Source: Akebia trifoliata (lineage: Eukaryota; Streptophyta; Magnoliopsida; Ranunculales; Lardizabalaceae). From it: a stretch of 64,000 nucleotides of DNA. Where the stretch lies: NCBI GenBank assembly GCA_017979445.1, contig CM030713.1, forward strand, positions 25,651,163 through 25,715,162, in the 5' to 3' direction. Shown piece by piece: positions 32,946 through 43,170 of this stretch (its first letter is position 1; every line of letters starts with the position of its first letter). The notes beneath the pieces are model-generated. The model was not told the origin of the DNA, made no database searches, and worked only from the letters and a program-made list of their open reading frames with translations. Both the position numbers and the translations under genes were made by a program.

Positions 32946-35900
32946 TGTGACGCCCCGCCAAACGTTAACACAAATCCCAATGCCAAATCTCAAGGTACTA
33001 GGTGGACCTCGAAATTTCGGCATGGTCTCCTCTGTTTATGTTAACGTTTCACGGAACTCAAACCTGATAAACCCAATTTATAACAAAACCTGTATAAAAA
33101 GCTGTAAATACAGGGAATGAACAGCGGAAGACTAATTACATCTAACATGTAAGTAGATCAGAGTGCGGAAGATTTAATCATATACAGGCTTACAAAATAC
33201 TCTCACTCTAACATAGGCCTAAACTTTCAATCCAAAAACTACATACATCCTGGATGAAACTGGCAATTCTAACGGATGTAGCCTTAGTGCTCACCAGGCA
33301 ATAAACTCTGATCGTCGATCTGACCGACCAGATACTCCTCAAATACTGACTCTACGCCTGTCTCGGTAGCTGCAAGTGCTGAAACTAAAAAAATAGGAAG
33401 GAAAGGGTGAGTAACAATGGTTACCCAGTAAGTCCACAGCCAATTCCTACTAATAACCCTTCCTAAGTATGATCGAATAAAGCATACTGAACATTTTAAT
33501 ACATACAAGGTTTTACAAGATAAAATACGATCAACTGGTACATATAGCCAGGGATGAGCAACTAAACAGTTTAAAGATTACACATGGCATCAATCATCCA
33601 TACTCATTATACATTTTCCATTCTATGCAAATACCGTTGACAACATTAAAACGATAGACATGCTTTTCAGTTTATAATTCGAAATATAACAACAGATACA
33701 TAATACAAGTGGTGGAGTATTGGAATTAAAGAGTTGGGATTCACGACTGGATCGCTCCCAGTCAGGACATGATATTCCTCAATAACATCGTAGTTCCTGA
33801 TTTTGTGGCTGGTCGTGTCTACCACGCTTGTGGAACCATTTATCCGGCTCAGGCTGGCCGTTTGACGTGACCGTAAGCAATGGGTCTCTTTTCGATGTGT
33901 CAGAACGTTCGACTACTACTAGATTGTTAGTGATCACTGACTAATCATCTTCGTCTATGCCTATCAGGCGTGCATGTGATTCCCAAATGTCACTCCACTC
34001 GTATACGACCACCTTTACAATACACGTTCACTGGTAAAGATAAGAAAGGAATGGACCCGGATTCCAGTTGTGACTCCACTCTCATACGCGTCCCATACCA
34101 CGTATGAGTTTGGTGGTCCCTTACCGTACATCCCAGGATAGTGCACCCCTCCGGATGATGTGACACACTATCCCTTCAGGCATTCACAAACCCTTTAACA
34201 GCTCACAAAATAGCTACGTACATATATAATTTTTCATTTAAACAAAAGAGAAATTAACAGAACAGGGTTGAGAACGGATATCCAGTTCCTACCATGCAAC
34301 CGTGGCCACCCGGCCTAAAATAAATAACAGTACTCAGCGCAAGCGCTAACATAATCGGAAATAAACATGCAACCCTTTCATTAATAACCTGGATATCCTT
34401 TCACCAACCTACATACAACATACAATGTAAAATGCAGACATCACCCTCACCCCTCGGGTGTGATTCTGACATTTTACCGTTCATTCCCTTTTCCCATTCT
34501 CTCAACATTCTCATTTTTCATCATTTCAAATCAACCATTCATTTTCAATCTTTCAAAGTCATTCTTTTGGTCTTTCCATTGAAAACCACCGAAGTTTATT
34601 CAAAAAACAAGGTCCCAGCGATGCTCGGGACCAAGGCTGTTAAAAATAGAGAAAGCTGGTGAAAATTTGGCTAAGTGTCGGAAACTCAATTTTTCAAAGT
34701 TCTCGAAATTGAAAATGGGTTTTTCGAAATGAAAGTCTCGATCATGAGATTCGACACCATATAATTTTTGTAATCTAATTCAAAGAAACGCGAAAGTTAT
34801 TTCATTTTGAAAACTTGCCGAAAACGTCAAAAATTACGTTTTGTTCTTGAAACCAAAATTCGGATTTTGATCCTTTGAGATTTGGATCTTAAAACCATTC
34901 CCATTGTTCCGAAATGGGGGGTAAAACCTTAATTTCATTAAAGAACTTAAAGTAAATGGAAAGTAAAAATTAAAGAGGACATTTACTTTAATGTTTTTAA
35001 TGAAAATAAAGGGTGAGAAATAGTGTATAAGGTGTGAGGAGGTGAAGCCAAGAGTCAGAACACTGTTCTGAAGAGAACTGTGTCTGTCGGTGGCTGTCGG
35101 CGGCAGGAATAAGATGCTGTCGGTGGAACCGACATAATACACATCGGCAGATGTCGGTGGGACCGACGGTCCTGCCGACAGTGTAAAATTTTCTCCGCGC
35201 TGTTTAGTTCGTCGGTGGCAGAAGCTCCATTCTGTCGGTGGGACCGACAGAATGCCTTCGGTAGGTGCCGGTGGAACCGACCCTACCCGCCTACAGCCTG
35301 AACCTCACTCGCGATTTTTGAGTTTGTCGATCCCTTTTTCGATTTCCTTTTCCATTCTTCGAACCATTCTACCCACCCACGATTTTGTTATCAAAATTCG
35401 ATCAAACATAAGCAAAACACCCACCTCTACCATGAATTTGAAATCAAACACAAATTTCTATGATTTTAAATGCAAACAATAAGTTTTGTTTTAAAACCCT
35501 AAATGCACATTTGAGAAATCTAAAGCTACCAATAAGAATTGGAAGTCCCTTACTTGGTTGTGAACGTCAAGGGTACAAGCTAGCACTACAACTCAAGGTT
35601 GGATGGCTCAAGAGTCGAGGTTGGGCTGACTTGGATGCGAAACGAGCGAGGGTTTGCAAGGTATCCGACAAGGACGTTTTCCTTCTCCTCTAAAATGAAG
35701 TATAGACCTAGCTCCTAACTCGATGAAGCCCTCGGACGGAAGATGTGGAGGTTTACTCGAGCTACCCGACTGGTTTTTGATGGAGGATGGAGAAAACGAA
35801 CAAGAATGAACAACCAAAGGTGGTGAAGTTGTAGCCCTCGTCGTGGCCGACAACTTTGCTTTCTTCGTCGAGGTTCAACTCGGCTTCGTTCGCGCGCAAA

Positions 35901-36427
35901 CTTGACGGAAATGGGTCGAAACCCTAGGGTGGAGAAGTGGCTGTCGTTTGGGGTTTTCTTAGAGAAGAAGAGGAAAATGAAATAAAAGAAATCAGATCCC
36001 TTTTTATAATAAAGCTGAGGGGCATACTTGTAATTTCTCCCTTATTTCTAGTTTCGATCGTAACTTAACTATTCGGACTCGAAAAACGATAAACGAATAT
36101 ACCTTTTCGAATAATTTTTCGATTCGGATCTAATGATGTCATCAAATCTTTTCAATTCTTGCTCTAACGAAATTCCACTATTTTGGGTCCCACTTAACAC
36201 GAAATTCGAGGATTCTATAACTTCTCTATCCGAATTCGAATTCGGACTTGCTTACAGGCTAATGTATATATTTCGATCATTTTGAATCTAATGGCGAAGT
36301 CGATTTTCCTCAAAATTAACCATAGCAATATTCGAGTATTTTACTCTAAGTCTCTCATTCGATATTTTTCTCCAAATCTCACCATTTAATTTCCTCGAGA
36401 TATGAGTTGAAAATCCGGGGTGTTACA
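32946..36427 (-). mobile_element. Solo LTR A2 (3.48 kb) with CAAAC target duplication
   Basis: On the minus strand it starts TGTAACACCCCGGATTTTC and ends GGCGGGGCGTCACA, flanked by CAAAC (32941-32945 and 36428-36432). It interrupts the reverse transcriptase of the CRM-like element. It is the same subfamily as A1 (18079-21380) but about 180 bp longer. Most of the extra length lies at 35083-35285, where a GTCGGTGG/CCACCGAC palindromic module is expanded. There is no interior, so it is a solo LTR. Confidence 0.93.
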
Positions 36428-37629
36428 CAAACCAAACGACATAACTAACCATTCATACAAGCCATCCTTGGTCTTAAAGGCCATTTTCCATTCATCTCCG
36501 GGTCAGATCCGTATTTGATGGTAGCCACTTTTCAAGTCGAATTTGGAGAAGATGGTTGAATCTGTTAGCATGTCGAACATGTCATCAAGTCTTGGAATTG
36601 GAAAGCGATACCTTATAGTAATTTTGTTCACCGCACGACTATCAATACACATTCTCCATGTACCATCATTCTTAGGTACCAATAAAGCCAGAACCGCGCA
36701 TGGACTAAGACTTGGTTGAATGAGACTCTTGGAAAGTAAGTCTTCCATTTGTTTCTTCAATATGTCATGCTCTTTTGGACTCATCCTATAATGGGACAGA
36801 TTTGGGAGACTTGCACCTGGCACCAAATCGATGTGGTGTTGTATATTTCTCATGGGAGGCAATGCATCTAGCAAGTCTGAAGGAAGAACACAAGAAAATT
36901 CTTCAAGAAGAGGTTGCACTTGAGGAGGAACTTGAGTAGGAGGGTCCCGATTAGAAGGTTGTACTACCACTGTGAACACTTGGCTTGCTTTTTTTAAGTC
37001 CTCATTGATGTTGGGAGAAAGAAAACACGTTCTCTTCTCCTTGGCTAGGTGGGAAACCTTGGGCTTGGCATAGGAAGGATGTAGGATCACTTTGACACCA
37101 TTATGCATGAAAGAATAGGTGTTGGCTTTGCCTCGGTAGGTGACATCATTATCATGAAGCCAAGGCCTTCCTAAGAGGATGTGGCATGCTCTCATTGGGA
37201 CAATGTCACAAATAACATCATCTTTATATTGTCTCATGTTAAAAGAAAAAGAGCATTGATTTGACACATTCGTCTTGCACTCATTATCCACCCAACCTAT
37301 AGAATAAGGTGTAGGGTGTTGCGTAGTAGGTAGCTTGAGTGCATCGCCATGTAGCTTGAAATTATATTTTCTGAACTTCCACTATCTATAATTAATTGAC
37401 ACAACTTGTCCTGCACCTTGCATGTAGTTCGGAAAAGACTATGTCTAGTTGAAGGAACATGTTGTACTGACAATAAGTTGCGAATAACACAACTTAGATG
37501 TTCACCTTCATCCTCTTCATAAGCCTCAAAGAATATAATCGCATCACTATCAACATAGTGTTCATCTTCGATATTTTCATAATCAGCCTCGGCTACTAAT
37601 GTGTGATTCTTCCGACATACTTCAGAGGT
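36428..37629 (-). pseudogene. Protease and reverse transcriptase 5' part of the CRM-like element
   Basis: On the minus strand the aspartic protease motif LIIDSGSSENII lies near 37400. After a stop and shift the frame 37291-36503 continues with the linker (CHILLGRPWLHDNDVTYRG) and the start of reverse transcriptase (HIDLVPGASLPN, LVPKNDGTWRMCIDSRAVNK, FPIPRLDDMFD, KFDLKSGYHQI). A stop follows that last motif at about 36505, and WLVMSFGL is readable just before the solo LTR insertion. These are standard Ty3/gypsy domain motifs in standard order. Confidence 0.88.
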
Positions 37630-38121
37630 ATGACCCATTTTTCCGCACTTAAAACACTTATTTTGCTTTAGGTGTGCATAGGGATTAGATTGGTGAGGTT
37701 TAGGATGTGGAGGTGAAGCTTAAGAGGTGGAAGCATAAGAATTAGGTTGGTGGGTTTTAGGATGTGAAGGTGGAGCTGGAGAGGTGGAAGCATGGTTGTT
37801 GTTGTTATAAGGGGGTTGATTGTGGGATGGATAAGGTTGATGAGATGGGAGGGCAGATTGTGGATAGTTAAACCTCTGATTGTTGGTATAAGAAGGACGA
37901 GAATCAAGCATAAAGGATTCTACTTTTAGGGCATTGTTTATAGCTGCGTGCAAGCTTGTGTATTGATGTGTGGCCAAATTTCTGTTGAATTCTTCTATTC
38001 AACCCATTGATGAAACACCCAATAATTTGGTCTTCATTTTCTTGAAGTTCATTCCTCGAGAGAAGTCGAGAGAAGTCATCAATATATTCATGTACACTTT
38101 GAAACCCTTGCTTACAATTTT
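37630..38121 (-). pseudogene. gag 3' part with zinc knuckle (CRM-like element)
   Basis: After the B2 insertion the minus strand continues with NCKQGFQSVHEYIDDFSRLL and GCFINGLNRRIQQKFGH, a typical retrotransposon gag end. A Pro/His/Ser/Thr-rich stretch with a duplicated PPSHPKTHQPN-like segment follows, then the zinc knuckle CFKCGKMGHTSEVC (near 37660-37618). The CCHC residues are present. A stop sits between the two repeats (TAA at about 37720). Confidence 0.82.
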
Positions 38122-41100
38122 TGTAAAATCCCGAATTTTCAATTCGTATCTCGAGGAAAAAAAATAAATAATGGAATTTTAAGAAAATCTTGAAAGTGGG
38201 ACTTAGGGAAAAAACTTTAGGATGTTTCTGATCATTTTTAATAGAATCTGACCTCACCATTGGATTCAAAATGATCAAAAAACATACTTTAGCCTGTAAG
38301 CACGCTCAAATACGAGTCTGAATATAAAAGTTGCAAAATCCTAGATTACCGAGTCGGACTAGGTCAAAATAGTAAATTTTTGTTAGAGCAAGAATCATTA
38401 AGATTAGATCATACCATTGAGTTCATAACGAAAAATTATTAAACATAGACTATTTATTTATCATTTTTGGAGATCAGGAAGTCGAATTATCGTCAAAAAT
38501 GAAAACGACATCAAGTTTATGGGTCACCTCAGGTCAAAAATGTAAATTTTTGATGGAGACATAATTTGTAGAAATTGACTATACCATTAGATTCGGAACG
38601 AAAAATTAGGTGAAATAGAGTATTTATTTGTAACTTTTGGAGTTCGGATGGTCAAGTTATCGTCGATCAAAACAATTGACAAAATACCGAATTCGTCCCA
38701 AATTTTATATAAATAAAAATTTTTAATTTTTTTTTATAACTCGTCTCTTCCAACCCACCTAAACAGCCGTGACGTATATAAACGAAAAATTCATTTTTTC
38801 TTCGATTTTCTACCTTAGATCTCTCGCAAACGGCTCGCTGTCGACGACCGCCACAGAAGGGAAAAAGATCTGCAGCTTCGACATCTATAAAAACCACCCA
38901 AGAACTCTTCATTTTATCTTCTCTTTCACTTGGTATCATCAAAAATCAACTGTATTTAGCTACGAAAATTTTGAAACTTTGACCTTGGATTTTGTCCGTT
39001 TCTGGGTCAAACCGTCTTTTGACGTAGAAAGGAGAAACGTTCGCAGCCTCGACATCTACAAAACTCACCCAATCTTTTTTCATTTCACTTTCTATTTCAC
39101 CCGATATCATAAAAAATCAATTGTATTTATATACGGAAATTTCGAAAACTTCGACCTCGAATTTCATCGGTTTTGGGGTCTAACCGTCCTCCGTCGTAGA
39201 AGGGAGAAAGGACGACGGCGTTGAGATCTTCAAAATCACTAGGCCAGATTCAAAAATCAATCACTTCAAAGTTTTGTCCGTCTAGATTTTCATGCCGATC
39301 ACCTCGATTTTCGTGCATACACTTCGATCCTTTCGCCTAGAGATTGTAAGGAACTCTCAATTTCTATTAGTAATATAGATTGTGAAAATTGCATTTAGGA
39401 TTTTATCGAAAAAAATTTGATGTATTTCCAAAATATAGAATTCTTTTGTTATTTCAAAAATTCATGCTAAAAATTGCATGTTTGATATGTTTAATTGTAT
39501 TTTTAACAAATTATACGTGGGTAGAGTATTTTAATGGGTTATTTCCATAAATTGGGTCTTGTGCACTGCTCGGACCCCGTTTTGATATAAAATTTATATT
39601 TTTTTTCAATATTATTGATAAAAATAAATTCTATAGTTGGAAAATGTGATTTAATATTCATTGAACTCATATTAAGTTGATGAATATCAGAATATGGATA
39701 TTTTATTGAAGAAAGTGAAAACTGTAAAAATCAGAAAAAGGGAAAAAGGGTATGAAACGGTAAAATGTCAGAGTCACACCCGAGGGGTGATGTCTGCATT
39801 TTACGTTGTTGTTGTGTTGTGTGTAGGTTGGTGAATAAAGATCCAGGGATAATATTACTGGTTGCATGTTTATTTACTTTCTATTAGCGCGAGGTGTTGT
39901 TTACGTTTCCGTTATGTTATTTATTTTAGGTCGGGTGGCCACACTTGCATGGTAGAAAACTGGATATCCATTCTCAACCTTGTATTGTTAATTTCTCTTT
40001 TATTTTCAAATGAAAATAATATATATATGTAGCTATTTTGTGAGTTGTTAAAGAGTCTGTGAATGCTTGAAGGGATAGTGCGTCATATCATCCGGAGTGG
40101 TATACTATCCTGGGATGTACGATAGGGACCACCAAGCTCATACGTGGTATGAGACGCGTATGAGAGTGGAGTTACAATTCGAATCCAGGTTATTCCTCTC
40201 TATCTTTACCAGTGAACTTGTAATATAAAGGTGGTCGTATACGAATGGTTTGTATATTTGGGAATCACATGCACGCCTGATAGGCATAGATGAAGATGAT
40301 TAGTCAGTGATCACTAACAATCTATAGTAGTCGAACGTTCTGACACATCGAAAAGAGACCCATTACTTACGGTCACGTCAAACGGCCAGCCTGAGCCGGA
40401 TAAATGGTCAACCAAGCGTGGTAAACAGCGATCAGCCACAAAATCAGGAACTAAAAATCAGAGAAGAATTGTAACATCATGTCCCGACAGGGAGCGATCC
40501 AGTCGTGAATCCTAACTCTCTAATTCCAATACTCCACCATTGTGTATTATCTATCTGTTGCTTATTTTTATATATAAAATGAAATCCATGTTTAATGTTT
40601 CCATTTGATCAATTAGATTTGTATAAAAAGAGAATGTTATAGTGAGTAATGATGATTGATGTAATATCAGTTTTAAAATGTTAGTTTATTTTGTAAAATT
40701 TTATATTGTTAAAATGATTTAGTATACTTATTCGTTCATGTTAGGAGGGGTTATTGGTAGAAATTGTTTGATTCCTTACTGGGTAACCATTGTTACTCAC
40801 CCTTTCCTTCTCTATTTTTTTAGTCTCAGATTCAGAGCTTGGCGAGGTAGGTATAAAGCACGAGTAATGATCATCTGGTGGGTCAGATAGATAACTAGAG
40901 TTTGTCACCTGGTGAGTATTGGGGCTACACCCCCTAGTGGGTCGATTTGTCCAAGAGTATCATAGATTATGTTATGAGTGATAGAACTTTTGTTAGATTG
41001 AGAAATATTTGTAAAATCCTGTATTATGGTTATTCTTCCGCACTCTGATCTTTCGTAGTTATTAGATGTATATAGGCTTCCGCTAGTATTATATTTTGTA

Positions 41101-41260
41101 TATATATGTATGCAAGATTGTATGTCTTTTATCAGGTGCAGGTTGAATCGCCTTTGAATGCTAACATAAACAGAGGAGACCATGCTGAAATTTCAAGGTG
41201 TCACCTAGTATCTCGAGATCTGACATGGGGATTTGTGTTAGCGTTTGGCGGGGCGCCACA
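38122..41260 (+). mobile_element. Solo LTR B2 (3.14 kb) with ATTTT target duplication
   Basis: It starts TGTAAAATCCCGAATTTTC and ends GGCGGGGCGCCACA, flanked by ATTTT (38117-38121 and 41261-41265). It splits gag of the CRM-like element. It is the same subfamily as the LTR at 10481-13646, in opposite orientation. There is no interior. The frame at 38769-39224 is only a shadow of repeated LTR words. Confidence 0.93.
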
Positions 41261-42303
41261 ATTTTTTAGGTTGATGAATAAGGTTTGGATGTAATCTGGT
41301 GGTAAATATCGTTGCTTAAGCAATTGTTTCATGACTAGCCATGATTGAACATGCCGAAAGCCTTGACGTAGTCGATCTCGTTGGAGATGGTCCCACTAAG
41401 AGGAGGCTACCCCAGTTAGCTTAAAAGTCACTAGTTTGACCTTCTTATCCTCCGAAATTTTCATGTACTCGAAGAATCGTTCAACATTGGAGATCCAATC
41501 AAGAAAGTCCTCAATGTGCAAGAGCCCATTGAAGGTATGAATATCCACCTTAAGCCTATACTCAAAAGACCGCTCTTGTTGCCTATGGTTGTGAGGATGG
41601 GGGGGTACGTTATGCATGAACACGCGTTCAACCTCTTCAAAATCATGGAAGGGCTGATTTGTGGGTGGGAATGGGTCCGTCTTGCATTGGCTTTGCAATA
41701 TGGAGGTGGGTGAATATGGGGAGGGTTAGGGAAAAGTCTATCATGGTCGAAATATGGATGTTTAGTTGGGGGAGGGGTAGTATAATGATTCAATTCATCT
41801 ATGTAATCCATATAGGGGGCTGTTATGGTCGTTGAAGGGTCATTAAAGTTATTTGATGGGTTTTGAGGGTTAGGAGAAACATTTTGTGAGGGCGAATATG
41901 TGGCTGTTGGAGGGTAAAGGATTTTATTTTGAGGGTATATGAGTGATGCAGTATGGTTAGAAGGTTGAGAGAGGGTGGTATGAGGTGTGGGAAGTGGTAC
42001 GGTTTGGGTAAAATCAAAATTATGGGTAAGGTTCTGGTTTTGAGGGAATTCGGCATCTCTAGAAGAGTTTCTAGGGGCTGAATTATGAGGGGAGTTGTGG
42101 GAGGGATGGTGGGAATCTTTTGGGTCTTCTTCTCCAAAAGTTTTCTTACCTTTTTTCCTTCTTAATAGTGTTGAGAACCATGACTTGAACGCGAGACACA
42201 TAGCCATAATTTTGTTGGTGATTCTTTTTTTAAACTTTTCCATTTTGGCTTCCAATTGAGTTTCTAGATAAGATTCTGTGATAAAATCACTTTCACCATC
42301 CAT
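41261..42303 (-). pseudogene. gag 5' part of the CRM-like element
   Basis: The first frame starts at the ATG at 42303, 20 nt after the primer-binding site (MDGESDFITESYLETQLEAK). It is rich in Pro, Asn, Ser and Thr. A frameshift near 41690 moves the reading into the frame ending at 41396 ([40 protein letters not shown]), where a stop follows VASS. The frame resumes as DHLQRDRLRQGFRH and LLKQRYLPPDY up to the B2 insertion site. The SWFSTLL... opening and the central FLDW...RFFEY motif are usual for Ty3/gypsy capsid. Confidence 0.85.
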
Positions 42304-42322
42304 TTTTTGTGGATCGTAGCAA

Positions 42323-42336
42323 GAGCTCTGATACCA
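42323..42336 (-). other. Primer-binding site (initiator tRNA-Met type)
   Basis: On the minus strand, two bases after the 5' LTR end (CTACGTCA), the sequence TGGTATCAGAGCTC matches the 3' end of plant initiator methionine tRNA in its first 12 bases. This fixes the orientation of the element and the LTR boundary. Confidence 0.9.
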
Positions 42337-42338
42337 CT

Positions 42339-42840
42339 TGACGTAGCGGAAGCGTATGAATCAATAGATTCGATAGATCGTGTTCAATGGAACATTCAAA
42401 ATCAATTTGAATCAATAGATTCAATTGATAAACAAGTAAAAGCTTAAAAGAAAATAAAGTATAAAACTAAAATAAGTAAGTAAAAGAGAAAATATAATAA
42501 TTGAATTGATTTTCGGATTTGGAGCTCCTTATATAGATAACTCCATCATAACAACTTGTAATTCTATTAAAATACCAAAAATTAATATTCCTAACCTATT
42601 TATAATATAATACTAACTTTCTAATCCTATTAAAACTCAAATTGGAGACTTCTAAGCACTTCTAATTATAGTTTAAATAATAAAAACGAATTTAAAACAA
42701 ATTAGAAACTAACAAGGAATTGTACTTCTAACATAACTATGAAATAAAAATCCTATTAAAAATAGAAATAGAAATCCTACTAGAAATAGAAATAGAAATA
42801 CTAGTAAAGTTCTAACTAGGATTGTAAATGTCCTACATCA
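42339..42840 (-). repeat. 5' LTR of the CRM-like element
   Basis: On the minus strand it runs from TGATGTAGGACATTTAC (42840) to CTTCCGCTACGTCA (42339), 502 bp, and aligns with the 3' LTR at 30290-30781. It abuts satellite DNA at 42841 and the primer-binding site on the inner side. Confidence 0.9.
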
Positions 42841-43170
42841 ATTTTAAAGATAAACTCATTCTTAAGCATGATTTGATTTCATTATTAAAGTTATATAAAC
42901 CATCAATATTTTTTTGACTCCTTAATCTTATTTGAATTTATGAAGTGTCAATGCTTATTTTTTTTAAGAAAAGAGGTTAGATGTTAGTTTTTTTTTTCAA
43001 GTTAAAAAATCATTTAATAAATCTCATCCTAAAGTATCTATATAAGGATTATTATCACTCCAAGTAATGACTTGGTGGTAAAACTAGCAATAGGGATTTG
43101 TTCCCTTTGATCATGTGCTCGAAATTGGCTAGTCTTCTAACTTACGATGTTGCAAACAAGGAAATTTCTG
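42841..43170. repeat. Long-period satellite, last block
   Basis: The satellite resumes after the CRM-like element (ATTTTAAAGATAAACTCATTC) and its marker is at 43075. Positions 29157-29880 plus 42841-43075 add up to about 959 bp, one period. The array ends near 43170 after GTTGCAAACAAGGAAATTTC, close to the same unit phase at which block 1 begins. Confidence 0.85.

Larger units (their letters stand above)
30290..42840 (-). mobile_element. CRM-like Ty3/gypsy retrotransposon, split by two solo LTRs
   Basis: On the minus strand the order is 5' LTR (42840-42339), primer-binding site, gag, protease, reverse transcriptase, RNase H, integrase and 3' LTR (30781-30290). Removing the two nested solo LTRs leaves about 5.9 kb. 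CRM-clade (centromeric chromovirus) traits are an LTR starting TGATGTAGGACAT, an integrase C-terminus of the type KKINDNAYVVDLP, and an integrase frame that runs 25 nt into the 3' LTR. Stops and frameshifts make it defective. The two LTRs are about 500 bp and differ at scattered positions. Normal target duplications are missing; see the inverted gag piece next to the 3' LTR. Confidence 0.85.
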
